A stretch of DNA of 5,081 bases from Chloroflexota bacterium (GTDB taxonomy: Bacteria > Chloroflexota > Dehalococcoidia > JAUQQI01), in assembly GCA_030549955.1 (NCBI GenBank), contig JAUQQI010000217.1, positions 1 to 5,081 of the forward strand, written 5' to 3'. The notes beneath the pieces were generated by a model. That model was not told where the DNA came from. It saw nothing but the letters and a program-made list of their open reading frames with translations, and made no database searches. The position numbers were made by a program, and so were the translations under genes. How positions within the stretch are numbered: the stretch's first letter is position 1; each line of letters begins with the position of its first letter. Positions 1 through 5,081 of the stretch are shown piece after piece.

Positions 1-1
1 C

Positions 2-232
2 CGGGCCCGGGTCCGGACTCGGGATATCCGGGAAGCCGCCACTAAACTGAGAAACCCCAAAAACCTGGCACGGCTTAAGGCCGCAGGCCTGGCCGGACCC
101 TTCATCTTTTACCTGGGGGGCCTGAGGGTCTACCGGGGCGTCGAGGATGAGGCCGTCCGAGCCGGCATCGGTCTTTTCGACCCGACCGGGGAAATTGTCT
201 CAACCACACCGGTCAACGGATTGTCAGCGTAA
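2..232 (+). CDS. C-terminal part of an unidentified protein (5' end outside window)
   Basis: This is the only plus-strand frame open from the window edge: the other two meet stops at 43-45 and about 46-48. It gives 76 residues and a TAA stop at 230-232. The visible part starts with a basic, probably helical stretch (RARVRTRDIREAATKLRNPK), then a more hydrophobic Gly/Phe-containing stretch (AGPFIFYLGGLRVYRG), and ends with an acidic to neutral tail containing DPTGEIVSTTP. I recognise no family motif, catalytic residue or full membrane helix, so no function is offered. Codon choice, with many GCC, CGG, GTC and GGC codons, matches the rest of the window and supports real coding. Its stop sits inside a strong hairpin (216-253), which suggests the transcript ends there. 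The coding call is fairly sure; the identity is unknown. Confidence 0.65.
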   Translation, partial: RARVRTRDIREAATKLRNPKNLARLKAAGLAGPFIFYLGGLRVYRGVEDEAVRAGIGLFDPTGEIVSTTPVNGLSA

Positions 233-253
233 CCGGTTAGGCTGACAATCCGT
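216..253 (+). terminator. 13-bp hairpin overlapping the stop of the upstream gene (putative terminator)
   Basis: The left arm ACGGATTGTCAGC (216-228) and right arm GCTGACAATCCGT (241-253) are exact reverse complements. Between them, after one G-G mismatch, lies a 10-base palindrome TAACCGGTTA (230-239) that can continue the stem. The left arm encodes the last residues of the upstream gene and the stop codon lies in the loop region. There is no U-tract directly after the stem (the sequence goes on CCCGAAAAGC); a pyrimidine-rich patch appears only near 271-279. It may be an I-shaped terminator, an mRNA 3'-end protector or a protein-binding dyad. The inverted repeat is certain; the terminator role is inferred from position. 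Confidence 0.55.
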
Positions 254-308
254 CCCGAAAAGCATAAGCGTCTTTCCTTGCTGTTCCATCGACCGGGTGC
301 TCGTAGAC

Positions 309-463
309 CGGGCCTTTCTGGCCCGTTCCGCAGGCGGGCGGCAAGGCAGTTGCCGCCGAACGCCCGGTAGGGGCGTTCGGGGCCACTAACCCCTACTGCC
401 TCACGTAGACCCGCTGAATTTTCGCGGCTCCCGTGGTAACTTGCTGAAAGGGCAATTGTTATC
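309..463 (+). ncRNA. Cluster of consecutive hairpins; candidate structured RNA or long leader element
   Basis: Five stem-loops follow each other: 309-325 (CGGGCC/GGCCCG, 5-nt loop); 337-357 (GGCGGCAA/TTGCCGCC, loop GGCAG); 356-380 (CCGAACGCCC/GGGCGTTCGG, 10 bp, loop GGTAG); 402-435 (CACG/CGTG outer stem, CCGC/GCGG inner stem at 411-414 and 424-427); and 437-461 (TAAC-TTGC/GCAA-TT-GTTA, extendable to 435-463). The segment CCCCTACTGCC (390-400) is complementary to GTAGGGG (367-373, loop and stem of the third hairpin) and to GGCAG (345-349, loop of the second), so pseudoknots or alternative folds are possible. It does not look to me like tmRNA, SRP RNA, 6S, RNase P RNA or a tRNA. It could be an independent small RNA, the dnaK leader, or chance pairing in GC-rich DNA. 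The strand is assumed from the flanking genes. Confidence 0.35.
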
Positions 464-540
464 AACCCCCGCGTTTGGTCGGCCTGCACCCCCTGCCCCG
501 GCGACCCCGCCGGGTTTGGGCGGGTCGGCCGCGCGGGGCC
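464..540. repeat. GC-rich spacer with a bulged inverted repeat (502-527)
   Basis: This part of the gap between the upstream gene and dnaK is very C-rich on the plus strand (several CCCC runs between 464 and 508). It contains one imperfect dyad: CGACCC (502-507) pairs with GGGTCG (522-527), and after a single bulged C, GCC (509-511) pairs with GGC (519-521), leaving a 7-base loop. A frame open through here to dnaK exists from a TTG at 475, but it lacks a ribosome binding site and does not resemble Hsp70, so I see no gene. Pairing of this length is not surprising in such GC-rich DNA. Confidence 0.3.
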
Positions 541-617
541 ATTTTCCAAGAAAATTTTAAGACTTCTCTTACCCGGCGCAGAGTGTTCCGGGCCTATGCT
601 AGAAGTGAAAACTCGCG
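541..617 (+). promoter_or_regulatory. Probable dnaK promoter/operator region
   Basis: An AT-rich patch (541-570, with the palindrome AAAATTTT at 551-558) stands out in otherwise GC-rich DNA about 80-100 bases before dnaK. TATGCT (595-600) is a weak -10 candidate, but nothing like TTGACA lies 16-18 bases upstream of it. An imperfect dyad brackets it: CGCAGAGTGTTC (577-588) against GAAAACTCGCG (607-617), which pair apart from one bulged A and one mismatch, with 18 bases between the arms. I looked for the CIRCE heat-shock operator (TTAGCACTC-N9-GAGTGCTAA) and did not find it; only a GAGTG half resembles it. A promoter must exist somewhere upstream of dnaK, but its exact position is uncertain. 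Confidence 0.3.
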
Positions 618-649
618 GACGAGACCGGTCAGCGGAGGTCGCAGCATGA
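596..649 (+). other. Possible 17-codon upstream ORF overlapping the dnaK start (ATGA)
   Basis: An ATG at 596 opens a 17-codon frame ([17 protein letters not shown]) that ends at the TGA at 647-649. This stop overlaps the dnaK start codon as ATGA, the geometry used in translational coupling. The frame runs through the dnaK ribosome binding site. It has no convincing Shine-Dalgarno sequence of its own, and if TATGCT (595-600) is the -10 box this ATG would not be transcribed. It is most likely fortuitous. Confidence 0.12.
634..639 (+). promoter_or_regulatory. Ribosome binding site of dnaK
   Basis: GGAGGT is a near-perfect Shine-Dalgarno sequence six bases before the ATG at 646. It decides the start of DnaK against the in-frame TTG at 475, which would add 57 residues with no Hsp70 resemblance. 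GACC at 623-626 could pair weakly with GGTC at 637-640, touching the site, but four base pairs is too little to call a thermosensor. Confidence 0.85.
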
Positions 650-2532
650 CGCGTATCCTGGGCATTGACCTCGGAACAACCAACTCGGTGATGGCCATTT
701 GGGAAGGCGACCAGCCGGTCGTCATCGAGAATGCCGAGGGGTCCCGGTTGACGCCTTCGGTTGTCGCCGTTAATCCGAAGACCGGGGAGCGGCTGGTCGG
801 AATCCTGGCCAAGCGCCAGGCCATTATCAACCCCGAGAATACGATCTTCTCGGTTAAACGGCTCATGGGCCGCAAGTACAATGACCCGGAGGTCCAGCGG
901 GCCAGGGAACGGCTCCCCTATAAGATTGTTCCCGCCCCGAACGGCGACGTCCGGGTCGTGATGGGCGGCCGGGAGTACTCGCCCCAGGAGATCTCGGCCA
1001 TGGTCCTCCAGAAGCTCAAGATGGACGCCGAGGCGAAACTGGGCGAGAAGATCACCAAGGCCGTCATCACCGTCCCGGCCTACTTTAACGACGCCCAGCG
1101 TCAGGCCACCAAGGACGCCGGCACCATTGCCGGCCTCGAAGTCGTCCGGATCATCAACGAGCCGACGGCCGCCTCGCTGGCTTACGGCCTGGATAAGCGG
1201 CCTAAGGACGAGATCATCGCCGTTTACGACCTCGGCGGTGGCACGTTCGATATCTCGATCCTGCGGGTTGGCGAGGGCGTTTTCGAGGTGCTGGCCACGG
1301 CCGGCGACACCTTCCTCGGGGGCGACGACTTCGACCAGCGGATCATCGACTGGGTCTGCGAGGAGTTCAAGAAGGAGCACGGCATCGACCTCCGTCAGGA
1401 CCGGATGGCCCTTCAGCGGCTCAAGGAGGCCGCCGAAAAGGCCAAGATTGAGCTGTCGACGGTGATGCAGACGGAAATCAACCTGCCGTTCATCACCGCC
1501 GATGCGAGCGGCCCGAAGCACCTGCTCCTGACCCTGACCCGGGCCAAGCTCGAACAGCTCACCATGGACCTGGTCGACCGGACCGTCGGTCCGGTCATGC
1601 AGGCCCTCCAGGACGCCGGGATTAAACCGGAGCAGGTAAACGAGGTCGTCCTGGTTGGCGGCCAGACCAGGATGCCCCTGGTTCAGGAGCGGGTCCGCAA
1701 GCTCTTCGGGAAGGAGCCCCACAAGGGCGTGAACCCCGACGAGGTCGTTGCGGTCGGGGCCGCAATCCAGGCCGGGGTGCTCCAGGGACAGGTCAAGGAT
1801 ATCCTGCTCCTCGATGTGACGCCCCTCACCCTCGGGATTGAGACCCTGGGCGGGGTGATGACGCCGATCATCCCCCGGAACACGACCATCCCGGTTCGCA
1901 AGAGCCAGATCTTTACGACCGCGGCTGACAATCAGACCTCGGTCGAGATTCACGTCCTCCAGGGTGAGCGGCCCCTCGCCCGGGACAACCGGAGCGTCGC
2001 CCGATTCATCCTGGACGGCATCCCCCCGGCCCCGCGGGGCGTGCCCCAGATCGAGGTGACCTTCGAGATCGACGCCAACGGCATCCTGACCGTCTCAGCC
2101 AAGGACATGGCCACCGGCCGCCAGCAGCGGGTCGTCGTTCAACCCTCCAGCGGCCTGACCAAGGAGGAGATCGAGCGGATGGTCAAGGAGGCTGAGACCC
2201 ACGCCGAGGAGGACCGGCGCCGGCGGGAGCTCATCGAACTGCGGAACCGGGCCGACTCCCTCATCTATACGGCGGAGCGCACCCTCCGCGAGCACGGCGA
2301 GCGGATCCCGGCGAGCCTCCGGACCGACGTCGAGGAAAAGATCCAGCGGGTCCGGTCCCTGATGGATACCGAGCAGTTCTGGGACCTGCAGCGGGCCGTC
2401 GAGGAGCTGGAGCGGTCCCTGAGCCAGGTCGGCACCCACCTCTATCAGGCTACGGGCACAACCGGCACCGGCGGCCCGGAGACTGGCGGCCGGGAGGAAG
2501 GGCCCATCGAGGGCGAATTCCGACCGGGCTAG
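646..2532 (+). CDS. dnaK: Chaperone protein DnaK (Hsp70)
   Basis: This is the ATP-dependent cytoplasmic chaperone that binds exposed hydrophobic segments of unfolded proteins, normally with DnaJ and GrpE. The protein has 628 residues, close to the usual 600-640. The nucleotide-binding domain carries the first signature IDLGTTNS (7-14), Lys71, Pro144, Glu172, DLGGGTFD (195-202, with Thr200 equivalent to E. coli Thr199) and [15 protein letters not shown] (334-348). The linker VKDILLLDV (383-391) and the substrate-binding beta domain (about 392-500, with [18 protein letters not shown]) follow, then a charged helical lid from about 503. The tail is short and rich in Gly and Thr and ends EGEFRPG, not the common acidic EEV-type end. 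The start is fixed by GGAGGT six bases before ATG. The preceding gene is not grpE or hrcA, and a convergent peptidase gene follows, so the gene stands alone here. Whether a second dnaK lies in a classical operon elsewhere cannot be seen. Confidence 0.98.
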   Translation: MTRILGIDLGTTNSVMAIWEGDQPVVIENAEGSRLTPSVVAVNPKTGERLVGILAKRQAIINPENTIFSVKRLMGRKYNDPEVQRARERLPYKIVPAPNGDVRVVMGGREYSPQEISAMVLQKLKMDAEAKLGEKITKAVITVPAYFNDAQRQATKDAGTIAGLEVVRIINEPTAASLAYGLDKRPKDEIIAVYDLGGGTFDISILRVGEGVFEVLATAGDTFLGGDDFDQRIIDWVCEEFKKEHGIDLRQDRMALQRLKEAAEKAKIELSTVMQTEINLPFITADASGPKHLLLTLTRAKLEQLTMDLVDRTVGPVMQALQDAGIKPEQVNEVVLVGGQTRMPLVQERVRKLFGKEPHKGVNPDEVVAVGAAIQAGVLQGQVKDILLLDVTPLTLGIETLGGVMTPIIPRNTTIPVRKSQIFTTAADNQTSVEIHVLQGERPLARDNRSVARFILDGIPPAPRGVPQIEVTFEIDANGILTVSAKDMATGRQQRVVVQPSSGLTKEEIERMVKEAETHAEEDRRRRELIELRNRADSLIYTAERTLREHGERIPASLRTDVEEKIQRVRSLMDTEQFWDLQRAVEELERSLSQVGTHLYQATGTTGTGGPETGGREEGPIEGEFRPG

Positions 2533-2533
2533 T

Positions 2534-3703
2534 CTAGTGGTTGGGCCCAACCCAGTCGAGGGGGTTGGCCGGAATCCCGAAAACCCTCAGCTCCCAGTGC
2601 AGGTGGGGACCGGTCGCAAGGCCGGTACTGCCCACCATCCCGACCAAGTCGCCGGCACGAACTTCCTGGCCAGGCCGAACCCGAACCTCGCTCAAATGAT
2701 AGTAGGCCGTGTAGACCCCCAGGCCATGGTCGATGACCACGGCATTGCCCCGAACCTTTAAGGGCTCGGCCAGGACGACCCGGCCATTGGCGGCCGCAAT
2801 GACCGGTGTCCCGGCCGGAACAGCCAGGTCGACCCCGAGGTGGGGGGCCGAAAGGACTCCCCCGGCGTAGCTTCGCCTCGACCCGAAGGCCGAACTGACC
2901 GGGCCGACCACCGGCTGTCGAAAACTCCCACCCCACCCCGGCGGCCAGGTTACCTGACTGAAGACCCCGGCGAGGTAACGTTCCTCCTGGGCGAGAACCT
3001 GTGGGTCGAGCAGTGACGTAAGTCCCAGGGGCACCGGGACATAATCTATCGGGAAAGCACCCGGCTGAATCCGGACCTCAACCGTGAGCCGGGCCTCGTT
3101 GCCGGCCTGGTCCCAGGCCGCAACTTCGAGCCGGCGGGTGCCCGGCGGGTCGGTCGGGCCGGCCGCAACCGGGAAGGCAAGTCCGCTCAGATTCGCCGTC
3201 ACGGGAACGGTGACATCCCCCCACCGAAACTCCAACCGGCTCAGGGGCTCATTGCTCACGATTTCGACGGGCCGGGCCTCCCCCTGCTTGACCGAAACCG
3301 GGTTGGCCGGAACCGACAGGACCGGCGGGGTGTTGTCGGTCTTAAGGACCGCCTCGGCCCGGGCAACGTTGTGTCGCAACGAGACGTCGGCGGCCTCGAC
3401 CGTGAGCCGGTGGTCGCCGTCGGAAATCTTCGCCGTATCAATGTCGAGTTGCGGGAGGGCCGCCTCCAGGGGCCGGCTGTCCAAGTAGACCCGAGTTTCC
3501 CCAACCCGGCAGTTGTCCGAAACGCCGACAGTAACCGTCACCCGGCCCCGGACCGGACCGGTGGGGGCCTGAATCTCAACCTGTGGCGGCTCCCGGTCGA
3601 CCAGGTAGCACGTGAGGGAAACGCCACCGGGGCGGACAGTGTAGAAAGCCAGGGCGACCCCGGCCGTCAGGAAAAACAGGGCCGCCCCGACCCGTACGAC
3701 CAT
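2534..3703 (-). CDS. Membrane-attached M23/LytM-type metalloendopeptidase with Ig-like domains
   Basis: This is a predicted zinc endopeptidase of the M23 family, whose members cut peptidoglycan cross-bridges or stem peptides outside the membrane. The 389 residues start with a short basic end (MVVR) and a hydrophobic segment (6-20) that could be a signal anchor or be cleaved after ALA (17-19). Two Ig-like beta domains follow, at about 39-122 (ending KTDNTPP) and 126-212 (with WDQAGNEARLTVEV). The catalytic domain lies at about 262-384: His288 and Asp292 (HLGVD), His336 (YYHLS), and His367 and His369 (GPHLHWE). All expected zinc ligands and catalytic histidines are present, so it is probably an active enzyme and not a degenerate LytM regulator. 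The ATG lies three bases after the upstream peptidase stop, in the same frame and without a good ribosome binding site, so coupled translation is likely. Its stop is one base from that of dnaK on the other strand. The true substrate is not shown by the sequence. Confidence 0.93.
   Translation of the reverse strand: MVVRVGAALFFLTAGVALAFYTVRPGGVSLTCYLVDREPPQVEIQAPTGPVRGRVTVTVGVSDNCRVGETRVYLDSRPLEAALPQLDIDTAKISDGDHRLTVEAADVSLRHNVARAEAVLKTDNTPPVLSVPANPVSVKQGEARPVEIVSNEPLSRLEFRWGDVTVPVTANLSGLAFPVAAGPTDPPGTRRLEVAAWDQAGNEARLTVEVRIQPGAFPIDYVPVPLGLTSLLDPQVLAQEERYLAGVFSQVTWPPGWGGSFRQPVVGPVSSAFGSRRSYAGGVLSAPHLGVDLAVPAGTPVIAAANGRVVLAEPLKVRGNAVVIDHGLGVYTAYYHLSEVRVRPGQEVRAGDLVGMVGSTGLATGPHLHWELRVFGIPANPLDWVGPNH
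2539..2552. repeat. 14-base perfect palindrome at the dnaK/M23 convergent junction
   Basis: GGTTGGGCCCAACC reads the same on both strands and lies within the last codons of the M23 gene (encoding part of WVGPN), six bases past the dnaK stop. In RNA it would form a five-pair stem with a four-base GGCC loop, or a longer duplex between two molecules. There is no T-run on either side, so it is not a textbook intrinsic terminator. It is nevertheless the only local structure at a point where transcripts from both strands should end. Confidence 0.4.
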
Positions 3704-3706
3704 CCC

Positions 3707-5026
3707 CTAACGGTTCCTGGAGACGACGAAGACGACCAGACCGGCCACTACCGCCAGGCCAAGAACCCCCAGGACAGCGGCGCCCAGCAGGGCCAGGACA
3801 GGGAAGGCCGCGGCCGACGGCTGAGCGGTCGGTGCCGGGCGGGGTGGGGCCGGCTGGCCCGGTGCCTGGGGGCCGGGCTGGGCGGCACCGCCCGGGGCCT
3901 CGCCGCCCCCGGCCGGCTGCGGCGGCAGGCCGAGGCTCTGGCGCCACTGGGCGTAGAGGCCGTCGCGGTCAAAACCGTAGACCCTCCGGAGGGCATCGTC
4001 GTCGTTGGTGCCCTCTTTATAGGTCGCCAGAAACTGGCGCATCTTCTCCGGTCCGTAGCGGTCGATTAAGAATTTGACGAGGCTATGGGCCTCGCCGTAG
4101 AGGAGGATAACGTCCTCGGGCCGACCGGGCATCGTCGTCATCTGCTTTACCGACATGAGACGGTCCTGGCGGATGGCATTGTCCAGCGCCCGCTTGTACT
4201 CGCCGTAGAGGTCACCCTCAGCGTACATTGAAAGGCCCTCGTTGAGCCAGGCCGGAATCTGCCGGTAGGGGTTGTCCGTAAGCTGATGGGTGATCAGGTG
4301 GGTGAGCTCGTGGGCAACGGTCCGGACCACATCCCGGCCGACCCCGAGGACCAGCACGAGGTCGTGCTCGGAGTAGGCCTGCCCAGCGGTTATCAGCTCC
4401 CGCCGGCTCGTTGCTGACGTGAACGGGATTGCGCCGTCCATGTCGGGCTTCGTGTTATAAAGGATGATTTTGACCGGCCGCTCGAGGCCGATCCCAGCCT
4501 CCCGACCCATTTTGTCGAGGGTTTGCAGGCCCGTCTCGAGGACAAGCCGGGCCGTTGCGTCGGCCCCGCCGTAGTAAAAGACGGTTACCGTGTCCTTCTC
4601 CAGAGTCTTCCAGATAAAGCGCGTATCCTGGTAAAGGAACGATTTTTCGGGCGTCTGAACCCGCTCGCCGTTGGCCCCCTCAAACACGTACCAGTAGCGG
4701 ATCGTTGTGAACGGGGGCAGGTAATTCTGGTTGTTCTCGCCGCCGCTCGTTTTCAGCCGGTAGGTCGCTCTTACCTGGTTACCCGGGGTGAACTCGGGGT
4801 AGCCGTAGCGGGTTGCCAGGGTGCTTCCGGCCCGGAAGTTGAGGGTGATCTTGCTTATCTGAAAGGGCGCGTCGGCTTCAAGGCTGAAGACGACCTCGTT
4901 TGGAAAGCTGATAATGTAGTTGTCAACTTTTATGTTCACGGTCGAATCGGCCCGGGCCGGGTGGATGCCTGCCCCGACCAGCAGCCCGATAACCGCCGCT
5001 AAAGCCAGAAGGGCCTGCCGGTTCAT
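3707..5026 (-). CDS. Exported gluzincin metallopeptidase (peptidase MA-like) with C-terminal membrane anchor
   Basis: This is a predicted zinc metallopeptidase held outside the cytoplasmic membrane. The 439 residues begin with a signal peptide (MNRQ, hydrophobic core 5-19, likely cleavage after ARA at 24-26). A beta-rich N-terminal region spans about 28-130 and the catalytic domain about 140-365. The zinc motif is HELTH (239-243), and Glu263 in WLNEGLSMYAEG is the expected third ligand of gluzincins, spaced as in peptidase MA-like and M1-like families. A Pro/Gly/Ala-rich stalk (about 367-405) leads to a membrane helix (about 408-434) and a basic end SRNR, giving an outside-facing catalytic domain. 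The start ATG at 5024-5026 follows GGGGGTGA after about six or seven bases and directly precedes the signal peptide. It is the first gene fully visible in a unit with the M23 peptidase. The substrate is unknown; a role in envelope protein processing or wall turnover is inferred from the partner gene. Confidence 0.88.
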   Translation of the reverse strand: MNRQALLALAAVIGLLVGAGIHPARADSTVNIKVDNYIISFPNEVVFSLEADAPFQISKITLNFRAGSTLATRYGYPEFTPGNQVRATYRLKTSGGENNQNYLPPFTTIRYWYVFEGANGERVQTPEKSFLYQDTRFIWKTLEKDTVTVFYYGGADATARLVLETGLQTLDKMGREAGIGLERPVKIILYNTKPDMDGAIPFTSATSRRELITAGQAYSEHDLVLVLGVGRDVVRTVAHELTHLITHQLTDNPYRQIPAWLNEGLSMYAEGDLYGEYKRALDNAIRQDRLMSVKQMTTMPGRPEDVILLYGEAHSLVKFLIDRYGPEKMRQFLATYKEGTNDDDALRRVYGFDRDGLYAQWRQSLGLPPQPAGGGEAPGGAAQPGPQAPGQPAPPRPAPTAQPSAAAFPVLALLGAAVLGVLGLAVVAGLVVFVVSRNR

Positions 5027-5081
5027 TGTCGTTCACCCCCGTCGCCGACCCCGGCGGCGGCCCTGGTGGACGCTATCGATT
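5027..5081 (-). other. Edge segment, probably the 3' end of an upstream gene of the same unit
   Basis: Two of the three minus-strand frames are open from the window edge. One ends IDSVHQGRRRGRRRG at a TGA (5033-5035) that forms part of the ribosome binding site of the next gene. The other ends in GVGDGGERQ at a TGA overlapping the next start codon as ATGA. Either would be a normal tight operon junction. The third frame stops at once. About 15-18 codons are too few to choose between the two or to name a product, and no promoter is evident in this short stretch. Confidence 0.3.
5033..5040 (-). promoter_or_regulatory. Ribosome binding site of the MA-like peptidase gene
   Basis: On the minus strand GGGGGTGA, one mismatch from GGAGGTGA, lies six bases before the ATG (first base 5026). 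It supports this start, which also places the signal peptide exactly at the N-terminus. Confidence 0.65.

Noticed and set aside
381..420. Cobalamin-riboswitch-like GCCACT...CTGCC
   Set aside because: Only short fragments agree; the B12 box and the other conserved elements are missing, and the neighbouring genes have no link to cobalamin.
475..645. N-terminal extension of DnaK from a TTG at 475
   Set aside because: The 57 extra residues do not resemble Hsp70, while the ATG at 646 has an ideal ribosome binding site and begins directly with the conserved N-terminus.
233..645. CIRCE operator or standard heat-shock sigma promoter before dnaK
   Set aside because: No TTAGCACTC-N9-GAGTGCTAA or near match, and no CTTGAA/CCCCAT-type pair with suitable spacing, is visible.
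615..645. RNA thermometer masking the dnaK ribosome binding site
   Set aside because: Only a four-pair stem (623-626 with 637-640) reaches the site; there is no fourU or ROSE-type pairing.
130..1953. 607-codon open frame on the minus strand opposite dnaK
   Set aside because: Long stop-free frames antisense to hsp70 genes are a known effect of codon bias and have led to false annotations (for example as NAD-specific glutamate dehydrogenase). This one is rich in Arg, Gly, Asp and Leu, covers the hairpin region as well as dnaK, and lacks a ribosome binding site or recognisable domain.
3371..4069. 232-codon plus-strand frame spanning the peptidase junction
   Set aside because: It is antisense to two well-supported genes, rich in Gly, Arg, Asp and Pro, and has no recognisable domain; it is a GC-driven shadow. 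The same holds for the other overlapping frames at 2095-2550, 2529-2936, 3576-3947 and 4523-5002.
1..5081. CRISPR arrays, insertion sequences, tRNA or rRNA genes
   Set aside because: No regularly spaced direct repeats, transposase frames, terminal inverted repeats with target duplications, or cloverleaf-like segments were seen.

Overview
This is a GC-rich bacterial window with three complete genes, one truncated gene at the left edge and one structured intergenic region. The best guess for the source is a Chloroflexota-type bacterium, or another deep-branching, high-GC, probably thermophilic lineage. That guess rests on the general look of the DnaK sequence and on a secreted MA-like metallopeptidase with a C-terminal membrane anchor. 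No phylogenetic marker was compared, so it is an inference only.

Layout. Positions 2-232 (+) hold the C-terminal 76 codons of an unidentified protein. Its stop codon lies in the loop of a strong 13-bp hairpin. Positions 233-645 have no convincing gene but are dense in inverted repeats: several hairpins lie one after another between 309 and 463, and the pentaloops of two of them can pair with one downstream segment. An AT-rich patch and a possible promoter/operator follow just before dnaK. Positions 646-2532 (+) encode a full-length DnaK (Hsp70) with all nucleotide-binding signatures, the linker and the substrate-binding domain. No grpE, dnaJ or hrcA lies beside it in the window.

The minus strand carries a two-gene unit transcribed toward dnaK. 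The upstream gene (5026-3707) is an exported gluzincin-type metallopeptidase (HELTH plus a downstream glutamate) with a signal peptide, a Pro/Gly/Ala-rich stalk and a C-terminal membrane helix. The downstream gene (3703-2534) is a membrane-attached M23/LytM-type endopeptidase with two Ig-like domains. The two are separated by three bases and share a reading frame, so only one amber codon keeps them apart. The last 55 bases probably hold the tail of a further gene of the same unit. dnaK and the M23 gene converge with one base between their stop codons.

Working together: the two minus-strand products both act outside the cytoplasmic membrane and plausibly take part in envelope turnover. DnaK is an unrelated cytoplasmic chaperone that only shares the 3' junction. 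I see no CRISPR array, tRNA, rRNA, insertion sequence or clear mobile element. The least ordinary points are the hairpin cluster and the same-frame amber junction between the two envelope peptidases.
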